From Nodosilinea sp. LEGE 06152 (GTDB lineage Bacteria > Cyanobacteriota > Cyanobacteriia > Phormidesmidales > Phormidesmidaceae), in assembly GCF_015207525.1 (NCBI RefSeq), contig NZ_JADEWR010000025.1, forward strand, positions 17,192-81,191: 64,000 bases of DNA. The letters are read 5' to 3'. Below the pieces are notes generated by a model, which was given only the letters and a program-made list of their open reading frames with translations, made no database searches and had not been told where the DNA came from. Shown here in pieces: positions 34,281 to 43,681 of the stretch; position 1 is the stretch's first letter; every line of letters starts with the position of its first letter. A program made the translations under genes and the position numbers.

Positions 34281-35966
34281 CTACGGCTCAAAGACAAATT
34301 CATTCAGGGCAAAGACAGACACCTCCGCAGTGTCGTGAAACCAGATCCGGTTGCGGGAGTCGTAGTCGTCAATGCGCTGAGTCACCCGCTGCTGCTCAAT
34401 GGGTAAAACGGCCTGCGCCGCGCCTGAAAGGAGTCCAGCAATGATGTTGACCGGGGCGTATTCGGTGGCGACAGCACTGGCTCCCTCGCCGATAATCGTC
34501 TGCTGGCTAAGGGGACGATTAAGCAGCTCGCCCACATGGCCGAGCGCCCCCAGGGCGGCTAGCTGCATCTGTGCTGCCCTGACCTCGCCACCGTTGCGCA
34601 TCTCCTGGGCAACGAGAGGATTACCGTTGCCGCCCGTGATCAGCAGGTGGTTGAGGGGCACTGGCGTTACCTTGCTCACCCCGTTCTCAACCGTGACCAC
34701 ATCGGTGACCGACAGCTCCACCATCCCCGAGCCTGCTAGCACAGACACCTCGGCCACCAGCACGGTGCCAGCGGCCAGCGCCACAGCACCGTTATCAGCT
34801 AGAAGTGGCTGACTGAGGGCGATCGCCGTTCGCTGACTCTGCTGTTCTCGGCTCAAATCTTCGGCCCAATAAATCGGGGCGACCAGCTTGGCCGCCGCCG
34901 TGGTGCCGGGAGCCACCCGCTTCAGAGTCCGCCCTAAGATTGCAGCCTCCTCTATCTGCAACGATGCAGGAGATGGATTGCTGACGAGTTGCGCGGTAGG
35001 TTCAGCCGCTGCGGGCTGCTGTGACAAGTCTGCCAAAGGGGCCGATGCTACTGGCGTAGGTTCCTGTGAGCCTGGAGTAAAGGCGGGTTCCATCCCCGTG
35101 CCGGTGCCATAGCTGCCCATCGCGACCAACGAGTCCCAAAGAACCTCGGGGGGAGGCGGGGGAGGCCTATTCACTACGGGTTGTCGCGGCGGCGATGATG
35201 CGGTAGGTCTAGGCGCTGGTGCCGGACGCGGCGCAGCAGGGGCATAGGTCGGCGCAGGGCGAGTCACTGGCCCAGTCGGTTGCACGGCCTGGGGAGAGAC
35301 AGCAGCGGCAGTCTGAGCATTCGGCGCAGGCTGAGCGCCCCCTTCCTGTACGGCCTGGGCGCGAGCCATCTGGTTGCGCAGCGCTAGCAACTCGGCGGCT
35401 GATGGATCATTCCCTTCGCCATTGGTTCGAGCCTCGTGGAGCTGCAACGCCTGGGTTTGATTCCCCAGGGCATTGCGCGTCTTGAGTTGCCCAATCTCCT
35501 GCCGCTGCCGCTCTAGGGCCAACTGAGTCGGGTCTGGAGGCGGTTCCGGCGCTTGCTCTGGCCTCGCCGTGGGGGTTAAATCTCGCTTCCCGGCACTTTG
35601 AAAACCCGATAAGACACCACCCACTACCGCCATGCACAGCCCCCCAATCAGGGCAACGGAACCTGCTTTCACCAGAGGGTTAGCCCAGATGGGAGTACGG
35701 GTCTTGCCGTCTGCATGGACACGACCGGCCAGCACATCGCGGTCAACCAACTCCTCGGCATCCTCGCTATCGGGGTCGGTCGCCGCACCATCCAGCGACT
35801 CATCGCCCAAGGCAGCAGAATAAGAAGGGGCCTTTTCTGGGTCTATGCCCACCAAAACAGATAGCTCATAGAGCTCATCGCGATCCAGATCGCCTTCATC
35901 GAGCAGCAAATCTATAGTGTTCGGAGCGATCGCCGCCCCATTCCCATTTTCAGTTCCAGTCGTCAT
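34281..35966 (-). CDS. VirB10/TrbI-like T4SS channel protein
   Basis: The 561-residue protein has an acidic cytoplasmic N-terminus, a single membrane segment (about 98-116), a long Pro/Ala/Gln-rich linker (about 125-330), and a C-terminal beta-domain (IALSQPLLADNGAVALAAGT then VLVAEVSVLAGSGMVELSV). This is the layout of VirB10/TraB/TrbI proteins, which span the periplasm and sense ATP use to open the channel. It overlaps the VirB8-like stop by 4 bases and precedes the VirB9-like gene by 9 bases. The Pro-rich linker is long enough to cross a thick cyanobacterial wall (inference). Confidence 0.82.
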   Translation of the reverse strand: MTTGTENGNGAAIAPNTIDLLLDEGDLDRDELYELSVLVGIDPEKAPSYSAALGDESLDGAATDPDSEDAEELVDRDVLAGRVHADGKTRTPIWANPLVKAGSVALIGGLCMAVVGGVLSGFQSAGKRDLTPTARPEQAPEPPPDPTQLALERQRQEIGQLKTRNALGNQTQALQLHEARTNGEGNDPSAAELLALRNQMARAQAVQEGGAQPAPNAQTAAAVSPQAVQPTGPVTRPAPTYAPAAPRPAPAPRPTASSPPRQPVVNRPPPPPPEVLWDSLVAMGSYGTGTGMEPAFTPGSQEPTPVASAPLADLSQQPAAAEPTAQLVSNPSPASLQIEEAAILGRTLKRVAPGTTAAAKLVAPIYWAEDLSREQQSQRTAIALSQPLLADNGAVALAAGTVLVAEVSVLAGSGMVELSVTDVVTVENGVSKVTPVPLNHLLITGGNGNPLVAQEMRNGGEVRAAQMQLAALGALGHVGELLNRPLSQQTIIGEGASAVATEYAPVNIIAGLLSGAAQAVLPIEQQRVTQRIDDYDSRNRIWFHDTAEVSVFALNEFVFEP

Positions 35967-36706
35967 CTCGCCGCCTCCGTCATCTCAGTAATGTCAGTAA
36001 TTTGCAGTCCTGCCGAACGCACCTGATAGACGGCCCGCTGCACTGCCGTCGCCTCAGCCTCCATCGGGTCAGCGGGGGGCTCAACGGCCTGAATACGAAT
36101 CACCTTGTTGACCGGAATCGCAATCCCACCAGGATTTTTGACATCAAAAATAATCAGATTCGCGACCATGGTCACGTCCCAAAACCCAGGCGCAATTAGC
36201 AGAGGCTCAGACAGCGATTCAATATTGAAAACGCTTTGCGCCTGCCCCTGAAACACCGATCTCGGGGTCAATGCGCCAACCTGTTCCAAAAATGAAGCCC
36301 GGAAGTCTTCGGAAAGGCTAAAACTCGCTTGCCACGCCTTAGTCGTGACCGTGTTACTTCCTGCCTTGACGCCTGAATCGGTCGTTGTTTGGATTGTCCC
36401 AGTCTCATCCTGAGCTTGACTGACGCCATTCCATGTGAACAACATCGTCATCGCTTGCCTCGTGAACAGGCGAATAGACTCCGGTGTTCTATCGAGGTTG
36501 TCGATCGGCTTCACCGTAAACGAATTGCCGTCAATGGTTTGCACCAGAGTCGGGACAGGCTTTCTAGCAATTTGACTGGTCGTCATCCCCAGCACTGCCG
36601 TCAGCAACAGATTGAGGCCGCCCAGCACTAGCGCTAGCAACACAAAGAGGGGGAGGAGGTTTTCGGTTGCGAGTAAACCTTGTCTTTTCGGGTTGATTGA
36701 TGTCAT
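35963..36706 (-). CDS. VirB8/TraE-like T4SS membrane protein
   Basis: The 247-residue protein has one N-terminal membrane segment (about 17-40) and a periplasmic domain with EDFRASFLEQVGALTPRSVF and a late beta-strand pair (FWDVTMVANLIIFDVKNPGG). Topology and size agree with VirB8/TraE-type assembly factors that contact the VirB10-like protein. Its neighbours VirB6-like upstream and VirB10-like downstream support this. Sequence similarity is weak, as is usual for this family. Confidence 0.65.
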   Translation of the reverse strand: MTSINPKRQGLLATENLLPLFVLLALVLGGLNLLLTAVLGMTTSQIARKPVPTLVQTIDGNSFTVKPIDNLDRTPESIRLFTRQAMTMLFTWNGVSQAQDETGTIQTTTDSGVKAGSNTVTTKAWQASFSLSEDFRASFLEQVGALTPRSVFQGQAQSVFNIESLSEPLLIAPGFWDVTMVANLIIFDVKNPGGIAIPVNKVIRIQAVEPPADPMEAEATAVQRAVYQVRSAGLQITDITEMTEAAR

Positions 36707-36768
36707 CTCATTTACCTACAGGGTCTACGGCCAAAGGAATCTCAACCCGGCAACAATCCAGGCAGAAA

Positions 36769-37929
36769 TCAACGCCCCCCTTGGGGCAGTCTTGGATAGG
36801 CCGATTGAGAGGAATGGTTGGTACTGACGTGGGTAGTCGATAGCGCCATCCGACTGAGCAGTATCGTCGCGGCCCCAGTTGACCCGGCCAGCATGATGTT
36901 GAAAATTGCCAGGCCGCCCCCACTGGCCAACCCCAGCGCCAGCGCCGGAGCCAGCAGGGCGATTAATACCAGAAAGCCATTGGTATCAAAGGTGTTGGCA
37001 TTCATAATCACGACGGCACACATGCCGACAATGATGTTGTAGGCCATCTGAGCAAACCCCAGACTCAAGAATCCGGTGATCCAGGCAAAGATGGGCTTGC
37101 CGCCAAAGGGCAACAGACTGGCTGCCACAGCAAACGGCCCCATCAACGCCGTGAGCAATAGTGAAATTTGAATCAAATTCACAAACGCCCACTGAAAGGC
37201 CATCAAAAAGGCATGGATAATCACGCGGGACTGGGAGCCAATCAGGCCACCAAACGCACCCGGCAGAATATCGCCCACACTGCCGTCAGTGTTATAGGCA
37301 TCGATCGCCCCTCGAACCATCTGCAAGGTCATGTCAATTTGAGGAAAGACACTGCCAGCCATGCCCGTAGCCGTTACCAGCCAATGCTGCTTAAAATCGC
37401 CCACCGTCGCTTCGATCTGCTCATAGGCCATCTCAAGGCATTGGATCTGGGCCTCACCCAAAAGAGACTGACATTGCTGCACCTGGGCATCTACCTCGGC
37501 GACCACAACCCCCTTGGCGATCGCCCCCCGAATGGCTTCTTCCAGGGTGACGTTCAACATCGAGACTTGCAGCACCTGCTCATTCGTCCGGTTGATGACA
37601 TCACGAACAGAGCGCGTAGAGATGCCCAAAAGGTTTCCTTGATTGCTCAGTAGGGCCACCACAATCAGCGGCCACACCAGCATTCTCAGCGGCTCCCGGT
37701 AATCATCCTCATGCACCGCCATATAGGCAAATCGCATCATGAACAAGACCAGCGCCCCAACGGCAAAGATCAGCGCCAGTCCGGTGATTTGGGTGTAGAG
37801 TTCCGAGGTAAACAGCTGCGTCCAATACTGGCTGTAGATATCGCCAATATCACGGCTCATCTCAAAGCCCTGGCGGAGCAGCTCGCCAGCACCTTGCACT
37901 CCTAAAATCTGCGTGAGAATTACGCTCAT
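36769..37929 (-). CDS. VirB6/TrbL-like polytopic T4SS protein
   Basis: The 386-residue protein has about six hydrophobic segments (about 52-72, 84-100 and several between 240 and 360). A periplasmic-type loop rich in Gln and Glu contains a Cys pair (QVQQCQSLLGEAQIQCLEM). This is the organisation of VirB6/TrbL inner-membrane channel components. It sits between the VirB5-like and VirB8-like genes, the expected place. The Ser/Thr-rich C-terminal tail is poorly structured. Confidence 0.75.
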   Translation of the reverse strand: MSVILTQILGVQGAGELLRQGFEMSRDIGDIYSQYWTQLFTSELYTQITGLALIFAVGALVLFMMRFAYMAVHEDDYREPLRMLVWPLIVVALLSNQGNLLGISTRSVRDVINRTNEQVLQVSMLNVTLEEAIRGAIAKGVVVAEVDAQVQQCQSLLGEAQIQCLEMAYEQIEATVGDFKQHWLVTATGMAGSVFPQIDMTLQMVRGAIDAYNTDGSVGDILPGAFGGLIGSQSRVIIHAFLMAFQWAFVNLIQISLLLTALMGPFAVAASLLPFGGKPIFAWITGFLSLGFAQMAYNIIVGMCAVVIMNANTFDTNGFLVLIALLAPALALGLASGGGLAIFNIMLAGSTGAATILLSRMALSTTHVSTNHSSQSAYPRLPQGGR

Positions 37930-37965
37930 CTGCTGTCCCCAAATAGAACCGTTGCCTGGGTTGAG

Positions 37966-39285
37966 TTATTGAAAAAGCACCAAGCCCGCCGAGCTGTTGA
38001 TCACCTCAGCGGCCTGGGCCATGCCCTGCCGAGATTGCGCCCGGTTGAGAGCCGATAGCTCTCGGGCGGCTTCAATCTGCACCAGCGAGTCAGCCGCCAG
38101 TTGCTGCCGCATCTGGATGCTTTGACCGTACTGAGCCACGTCGATAGCAGACGATTGCGCCAGGGCCGCAATCTGGCTTTTCATAATGTCTTGCGTTACA
38201 TCCAGGCCCTGGGCCTCTTCAGCCAGAACCACGATTTCCTGCAAGGTGTCGTCTGTGGCCTTGACCTCAGCAACAATCGCTTCCTGACCTTCCTCGCTAA
38301 GGAGAGAGTTAGCGAAACCTGCGGCGGCCGCACGGGAGACTTCTTTACTAGCCGTGTCAGCCAGGGCGATGGGGTTCATGTTGAACCGGTCTACCCGCTG
38401 CGAGGCGGCACCAGGCGAGCCATTTTCTGCCCCAGAGACGATCGCTTCGGTGAGCGCAAGCTGTGATGCCAGAACATCGGGAACACCTAAGCTGCCGGTG
38501 ATGAATTCAGGCGGTGCTCCAAAGCCGCCTCGAATGTTGTCGAGAAAGCGGCCTGCCGCCGTAGCAACGCGCGGAGAACGAGCCGCAACCCCCTGCACTA
38601 GAGTTGGAGTCCGGATATTGACATTAGCCTGATGCCCAGCGCCTGCGCCACCGCCAAAAAGACCACCAGGGCCAAGCACAGCCCCGCCGCCAGACCCGCC
38701 ACCGGCATTGAGAATGTCCCCGAGAGGGTTGTTAGACCCACCACCACCCGTCAAGATGCCACCCAGGCCACCGCCGCTGGGGGTGCCGCCCCAACCGCCG
38801 TTAAGGATGCCGCCTAGGTTTCCGTTGAGGATACCGCCTAGGCCACCACCGTTGAGAATGCTGCCTAGGTCGCCGTTGAGGATGCTGCCTAGGTCGCCGT
38901 TGAGGATGCTACCTAGACCACCACTATTGAGGATGCTGCTTAGGTCGCCGTTGAGAATGCCACCCAGGCCTCCCCCGTTGAGGATGCTGCTTAAGTCGCC
39001 ATTGAGAATGCCACCCAGGCCTCCCCCGTTGAGGATGCTGCTTAGGTCGCCATTGAGAATGCTACCCGGTCCACTCCCCCAGCCCCCATTGGCAAGCGCC
39101 CCCAAGTCAAGTCCAGGGATAGAGCCAGTAGTAGAGGTCGGGGCGAATGTTGCAGTCGAGTCAGCAGGGATAGCAGTCGGATTTACAACCTGAGCCCGTA
39201 CTGGCTGCCCCTGAGCCACCGCCATAGTGAATGCGCCAACCAGCGTTAATGAGCGCAATCCAGGTTTGAAGAGTTGCCGATTCAT
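37966..39285 (-). CDS. VirB5/TrbJ-like exported protein with a Gly/Leu-rich tandem repeat
   Basis: The 439-residue protein has a signal peptide (to about residue 31, PVRAQVV). A repeat region at residues 76-195 follows, built from a 17-residue unit of the type ILNGDLSSILNGGGLGG and shorter variants. The C-terminal domain (about 270-439) is helical and ends LSALNRAQSRQGMAQAAEVI, reminiscent of VirB5/TrbJ pilus-tip proteins. VirB5-type proteins help pilus assembly and contact with recipients. The gene is directly after VirB4 (15 bases). The repeat region is the odd feature; its units are nearly identical in DNA, so it is probably recent and variable in length. Confidence 0.7.
   Translation of the reverse strand: MNRQLFKPGLRSLTLVGAFTMAVAQGQPVRAQVVNPTAIPADSTATFAPTSTTGSIPGLDLGALANGGWGSGPGSILNGDLSSILNGGGLGGILNGDLSSILNGGGLGGILNGDLSSILNSGGLGSILNGDLGSILNGDLGSILNGGGLGGILNGNLGGILNGGWGGTPSGGGLGGILTGGGGSNNPLGDILNAGGGSGGGAVLGPGGLFGGGAGAGHQANVNIRTPTLVQGVAARSPRVATAAGRFLDNIRGGFGAPPEFITGSLGVPDVLASQLALTEAIVSGAENGSPGAASQRVDRFNMNPIALADTASKEVSRAAAAGFANSLLSEEGQEAIVAEVKATDDTLQEIVVLAEEAQGLDVTQDIMKSQIAALAQSSAIDVAQYGQSIQMRQQLAADSLVQIEAARELSALNRAQSRQGMAQAAEVINSSAGLVLFQ
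38701..39060 (-). repeat. Tandem 51-base coding repeats in the VirB5-like gene
   Basis: The DNA unit of about 51 bases encodes ILNGDLSSILNGGGLGG. At least three almost identical copies are followed by shorter, degenerate 24-27-base variants. The period is a multiple of three throughout, so the frame is kept. Confidence 0.85.
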
Positions 39286-39300
39286 AGATCCGCCTCATAA

Positions 39301-42168
39301 CTAATTAACTGAACTTAAGGGTCGAGAGGGAAATTCCACCGATGGGTAGACGTGGGTTACTTCGCGTTGCACCAAAGCTTTTTCTTGCTCAACTAGATCG
39401 GCTATGCCGCCGCCATTACGAATGGCGTTGACGTAGCATTCAGCAAATCTGGCCATCGCCTTAAATTTGCCTTCATGCCGGAGGCGACTGAGCATCAAAT
39501 CTCTAAGTTCTTGTTCATCCGGGTTGTTAGCCACTGCTGCGATTTGAACGGCACCGGGGTAAAAGCGACAGTAGAGATACTGCCCGTCTATGTCGAGCAA
39601 CCAATTTGAATAAAGCTCCGTTCTTTTCGGAAAAAATGCCTCCGTCGCATTCCTTGAGATCACCTCCCTGGGATAGCCCAGCAACGTCTCAAAGGAGTCC
39701 ACCGCTACGGCCTGAATGCGGCCAATCAGCTTGGTGCTCATGTTCTGCATGACCTTGGCCCCAGACACTGACCTCATGATGGTGTCTGGATCTTGGGCTG
39801 ACAGCATGACGCGAATACCCGCCTTGGCACCGTTCGCACATAATCGACCAATCAGCTGAGAGATCGTTTTGTATTCAAAGAGAATCGGTGATTCATCGAT
39901 AAAGAAGATTGACTTTGGGCTGCCCAGGGCGCGACGAAGGGCAGCCGAATAGGCCGAGAGCGAAAGAATCGCGGCCTCATTTTCATTGCTCAAATTCCTC
40001 AGCGCAAAGACCAGGAGCTGGGCGTCAGTGCGGAAAGAGCTAGCCCGACCGATCGCCTTGCCGATCCGCGATTTAAGCCAGTAATTTAGCTGAAGTTTGA
40101 TATGGCTGGCGGCATTGGCAATTTCATCACTTCCGCTTTCTTCCAGCTCTAGCTTGTCGAAAGAGCAGAACTCAATAAAATCTTCAAGCGTAGGCATCTG
40201 TTTCCAGGCCTCACTGCCAAACCCATCCGATTCAGCCGCCCTGTACCGACTCAGTATTTCGGCATCGACAAAGAATTTACTCAAAGCTCGGCCAATCAAA
40301 CTTCTCACCGTTTGCTCCAGCAGCTGCTGGTTCTCGGTGGAGGGCAACACCATCGTGACCAGGGCTGACTCCAAGAACGAGATATAGTCCTGCATGCGTT
40401 CATCGCGATCTTCAGGGCTCAGTCCGGTGAGCGTTGGCAGTTCCAGCAGGTTGTTGGACTCTCGCCCAATGTCAAAATAGGCGGCATGGTCGCCCAGGAA
40501 TTTAGCGTAGTCAGTAAAGGTGGACGTGCCATCCGGTTTGGGATAGTCCAGGCATACGATGGGGTAACCCTTCGCCAAGAACATGGACAACATCCCTGAC
40601 ACGCATACCGATTTACCTGAGCGGGTAGTGCCGAAAACAGCTATGTTGCGATGCTCGCCAATGAAGTCAATCTTGACTGGGCTCCCGCCCTCGTCGGCAA
40701 TCAACTCAAAGCCCTGACGGCTGACCTGGCGAGTCATGGTGAACGGAATCAGGCCGGGAGCCTCGCTACTGAGGTAGGTCTGGGTTCGGTTGTACGGAGA
40801 CATCAGCAGCTTCTCCCACGCCAGCGTGGGGTGACACTGGAGCCACTGCTGCCACGCCACCTCGGGTTCTCTGACCACCTTCGCAGGCAGTAAAAAGCAC
40901 TCGGCCATGTGGCGACAGGCTTCCGTCAGCCTGGCCCGGCTGGAGCGATGGATCACCATCACCGTTGCAAGCTTGACAGGGATGGCACCTTCAATAATTT
41001 GTGCGGTCGCCTCCACCGACTTTTGCACCTTGAGGGCAGCCCCCACGTCAATGGAGTTGGAGCTGGCCGCCGCTGTGGCAGCATTGTTCGACTGTTTAAT
41101 CAGTCGCTGCATTTGAGTTTTGACAATCGCCTGATTCGCCGGGGAAACCTGGCAGAAAATCTCGGTATCGACAACCTGGTGGCGGCACAGCACATCCCAG
41201 AGATACCTCAGCTGGGCGCGCATGTTGGAGAATCCCGCAGGTTTGGCCACAAAGGGCATGACGGCAACGTATTTGCCCCTCACCTTGACCCAGGCGCGAT
41301 CCGCATCGGGGACGGTCATCTCACCGCCCTCGCCCTGAATCAACAGCGATTTTGGATCGTACTCGCTGGTGGCCTCTTCCGTGATCGTCTGCCCGTCGAA
41401 CGTAAGGGGGTTGGGGACATCAGGGGGTTGATTCGTATTGAAAATATCCCAGGTCTTTCCCCAAAGATCGTCTGCAGACATGGGGGTAATTTCAAGCCCC
41501 ATCTTGATGGCCAGCAAAGACTCCCAACGCATATAGCCCTCTTCAAAGGCAGAGCTAAACATCTCCTCAAACCGCCTCAGGATGACGTTTTGGCCCTTGC
41601 CCTTGAACCCTTCCCAAAAGGAAACCAGGGAAGCCAGGGCTCTCTCAATCAGGTCAGCCTCGGCCCCAGCCCTGTCATCGCCCCCAATGGTATAGGTGCA
41701 GTAAATGGTCATAGTCTTGACCTTGCGAACCCCTTGACTGGCCAAGTCTTGGGCACGTTTCTTTTCGCTGAGCAGAATGAGCTTGATCTCAGCCGAGGGA
41801 GCCGACGCAATTAGCTCATCCAACTCAGTTTGGCGATCGCGATCGGTAGCGAAGCTGCTGAGCTGAACCGTCATCGTGCCATTGCGAGGCAGTTCCTTGA
41901 GCCCAGACTCTAGCCGTTCAACAGTAGGGAAAATTTGCTCAGACCGCAGCGTGTCATGCAGTCCCCGGCAGGTAAAACCAAAGACAAGGCGGTAGCTATT
42001 TTTGTTGGATAAAAGAGCTGCTCCTACACTCCGACCTTTCATCTTAAATCTGACAAAGGTTCTGAGGCCGCAAAAATCTTCAAACGCCTTTAGCGTCGTC
42101 TTTGACGACCCACCTTTTGATGACTTAAGAGACTTTATGTTGCGTTTTCCGAGCTTTCCACTTGTCAT
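39301..42168 (-). CDS. VirB4/TraC-type T4SS ATPase
   Basis: The 955-residue protein has a Walker A motif (GTTRSGKS, residues 513-520), a Walker B-like SIFFIDESPIL, and the following GAKAGIRVMLSAQDPDTI segment typical of VirB4. VirB4 ATPases drive pilus assembly and substrate transfer at the inner membrane. The N-terminal 500 residues form the usual poorly conserved membrane-associated domain. It is preceded by two small membrane proteins, as VirB4 often follows VirB3. The N-terminal first 30 residues are very basic (Lys/Ser-rich), which is unusual. Confidence 0.88.
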   Translation of the reverse strand: MTSGKLGKRNIKSLKSSKGGSSKTTLKAFEDFCGLRTFVRFKMKGRSVGAALLSNKNSYRLVFGFTCRGLHDTLRSEQIFPTVERLESGLKELPRNGTMTVQLSSFATDRDRQTELDELIASAPSAEIKLILLSEKKRAQDLASQGVRKVKTMTIYCTYTIGGDDRAGAEADLIERALASLVSFWEGFKGKGQNVILRRFEEMFSSAFEEGYMRWESLLAIKMGLEITPMSADDLWGKTWDIFNTNQPPDVPNPLTFDGQTITEEATSEYDPKSLLIQGEGGEMTVPDADRAWVKVRGKYVAVMPFVAKPAGFSNMRAQLRYLWDVLCRHQVVDTEIFCQVSPANQAIVKTQMQRLIKQSNNAATAAASSNSIDVGAALKVQKSVEATAQIIEGAIPVKLATVMVIHRSSRARLTEACRHMAECFLLPAKVVREPEVAWQQWLQCHPTLAWEKLLMSPYNRTQTYLSSEAPGLIPFTMTRQVSRQGFELIADEGGSPVKIDFIGEHRNIAVFGTTRSGKSVCVSGMLSMFLAKGYPIVCLDYPKPDGTSTFTDYAKFLGDHAAYFDIGRESNNLLELPTLTGLSPEDRDERMQDYISFLESALVTMVLPSTENQQLLEQTVRSLIGRALSKFFVDAEILSRYRAAESDGFGSEAWKQMPTLEDFIEFCSFDKLELEESGSDEIANAASHIKLQLNYWLKSRIGKAIGRASSFRTDAQLLVFALRNLSNENEAAILSLSAYSAALRRALGSPKSIFFIDESPILFEYKTISQLIGRLCANGAKAGIRVMLSAQDPDTIMRSVSGAKVMQNMSTKLIGRIQAVAVDSFETLLGYPREVISRNATEAFFPKRTELYSNWLLDIDGQYLYCRFYPGAVQIAAVANNPDEQELRDLMLSRLRHEGKFKAMARFAECYVNAIRNGGGIADLVEQEKALVQREVTHVYPSVEFPSRPLSSVN

Positions 42169-42202
42169 GCTATTGACTCTCTAATTTGCTTAGATCCACT
42201 GC

Positions 42203-42637
42203 TCAGAAATAATCTACTCTGGGGCGATTCTGAGAAGTTCTGGAAATTGTAAGTGCCTTCCTTCGCTCTGATTTTTTGGGATTCTTTTTCGTCTTTTTGA
42301 CCTTCTTGCCCCTGCTCGATTTCGGATTCAGGTCAGGGTACGGCGCTAGTGGCGTGAAATAAACAAGATGGCCGTAGCACCAGCTGGGAGGTGAATGAAA
42401 CTTGGAGAGAAAACGCGATGAATCAGACCCCGTCAGCACCCACCAGGTTGCGGCCCCCCAGCCGATGCACAAGATCGTCGGTATCCACCCAGCCCCAAAA
42501 ATTCGATTGACAATAACGATGTTAAACAGGGCAATTACACACCAGGGAACCAGCTGGTCTGCCGGAATCGGCCCAAACCCTGGCTTCATATTGATCGCCC
42601 CGTTGACCGGGACAAAATCGTCGGGGTGTCCCAACAT
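42203..42637 (-). CDS. Small membrane protein before VirB4 (VirB3-like position)
   Basis: A 144-residue protein with two close hydrophobic segments (about 30-47 and 50-70) and a strongly basic cytoplasmic tail (SSRGKKVKKTKKNPKKSERR). The size, topology and place directly before VirB4 (34 bases) match VirB3/TraL-type proteins that work with VirB4. No sequence motif confirms this, so the VirB3 label is an inference from context. Confidence 0.6.
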   Translation of the reverse strand: MLGHPDDFVPVNGAINMKPGFGPIPADQLVPWCVIALFNIVIVNRIFGAGWIPTILCIGWGAATWWVLTGSDSSRFLSKFHSPPSWCYGHLVYFTPLAPYPDLNPKSSRGKKVKKTKKNPKKSERRKALTISRTSQNRPRVDYF

Positions 42638-42674
42638 TGGGAATTACTCTCTGAATGAAGTTGTACAGTCATTT

Positions 42675-42721
42675 GACCTCATATCTAAACGGCTGTCGTA
42701 TAACCATTGAGATATGAGGTC
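42675..42721 (-). promoter_or_regulatory. Intergenic 12-base perfect stem-loop in the T4SS operon
   Basis: GACCTCATATCT (42675-42686) and AGATATGAGGTC (42710-42721) are perfect inverted repeats with a 23-base loop. They lie between the first T4SS gene and the VirB3-like gene. No T-run follows on the minus strand, so it is less likely a plain terminator than an mRNA processing or stability element, or an operator. Confidence 0.5.
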
Positions 42722-42729
42722 GCCAGAGG

Positions 42730-43395
42730 CTAGGCTCCAACTACCAAGGTTGCCAGCACATCCCCAATGACCACCGCCATGACGATAATCATGGGAGCAC
42801 GGGCCAACTGCTGCCAATCGTCATCGTTTCTGGCTGCTTGGATAACGCGCACTAGAGAAACCGCAATATAGAGCAAAAACAGCGCTCGAATTACTCCAAA
42901 CACCAGGGGAACAACATCCCCTGCGTCAGGAAAAGTGGTTGTAAAGAAGTCCTCAGCCACCTGGAAGAACTGTGCAAACAGCGGATTGGTATGCCTCATC
43001 CACAGTGTTGAGCCGAAGAGAACGCCAATAACCAGCCGAACTGCACGAGGGCCTTTGATTTTGCTCAAGATGCGATTTGCAAAGTTGTCTTTCTTGGCAG
43101 CCCGACGAAGGATAAGGCTGACGGCCATAACCAAGCCAGAACCAATAGCTAGGACAGGAGATGCTGTTAATAGACGGAATCCGACCAGACCACCGACGCT
43201 AAACCAGGGCAGCAACTTAAGTACCTGTCGAAGGAATTTGTTGTCTGATAGTGAACTGAAGAGGTTTCGCTCGCTAACAGAAATAGCTTGGGCCGTACCA
43301 TTGGCATTGATTTGGTCAACAATTCTTGAAGAAAAACGAGAAGCAGCTTCCCGTTCAGCAGGAGTCAATTGGAGAGGGACAGTACTTACGCTCAT
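42730..43395 (-). CDS. Polytopic membrane protein opening the T4SS operon (possible VirB2-like C-terminus)
   Basis: About 221 residues from the ATG at 43395; a GTG four codons upstream is possible. The protein has three or four hydrophobic segments. The C-terminal 90 residues (FTTTFPDAGDVVPLVFGVIR ..., then IIVMAVVIGDVLATLVVGA) have the two-helix pattern of VirB2/TrbC pilins, but the first half adds further membrane segments. Being the first gene of the operon, with a stem-loop after it, fits a protein made in larger amounts than the rest. The pilin idea is tentative. Confidence 0.55.
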   Translation of the reverse strand: MSVSTVPLQLTPAEREAASRFSSRIVDQINANGTAQAISVSERNLFSSLSDNKFLRQVLKLLPWFSVGGLVGFRLLTASPVLAIGSGLVMAVSLILRRAAKKDNFANRILSKIKGPRAVRLVIGVLFGSTLWMRHTNPLFAQFFQVAEDFFTTTFPDAGDVVPLVFGVIRALFLLYIAVSLVRVIQAARNDDDWQQLARAPMIIVMAVVIGDVLATLVVGA

Positions 43396-43407
43396 GACAG
43401 GAATCAC

Positions 43408-43681
43408 AGAGAAAGGAACAAAACAAACCGGTGCCTTCTGCGGCGTTGAGTAAAACCGTATCAGCCGAATTTCTCCCCTGTATGGAAAACCTGCCCTCTT
43501 TGATTAACTTTGACTAAGAAAACTTACGCAAATACACCTGAGATAAACAAATGTTGCAGAACGCTTCAAAATACCTCTAGTTACTCGGGAATATGAATAA
43601 AACCTTAAGCCTCCGCAGATCCCCTGAGATTTACAGAAAGATTATCGAAAGTAGAAAGAATCTTGATGAAGGGGTATTGCA
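43408..43681. promoter_or_regulatory. Divergent promoter region between the T4SS operon and its presumed regulator
   Basis: A 274-base AT-rich spacer separates the T4SS operon (minus strand) from the regulator gene (plus strand). It must hold promoters for both. Specific -35/-10 elements could not be assigned with confidence. The regulator start is preceded by AAGGGG at about 43670-43674. Confidence 0.5.

Noticed and set aside
38701..39060. CRISPR array
   Set aside because: The repeats are contiguous, in frame and coding; there are no unique spacers. No repeat-spacer pattern was seen anywhere in the window.
38708..39193. 161-codon Pro/Arg/Leu-rich plus-strand frame
   Set aside because: It is the antisense translation of the Gly/Leu tandem repeat in the VirB5-like gene.
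40909..41814. 301-codon plus-strand frame opposite virB4
   Set aside because: Antisense to a well-supported ATPase gene; no ribosome site and no domain.
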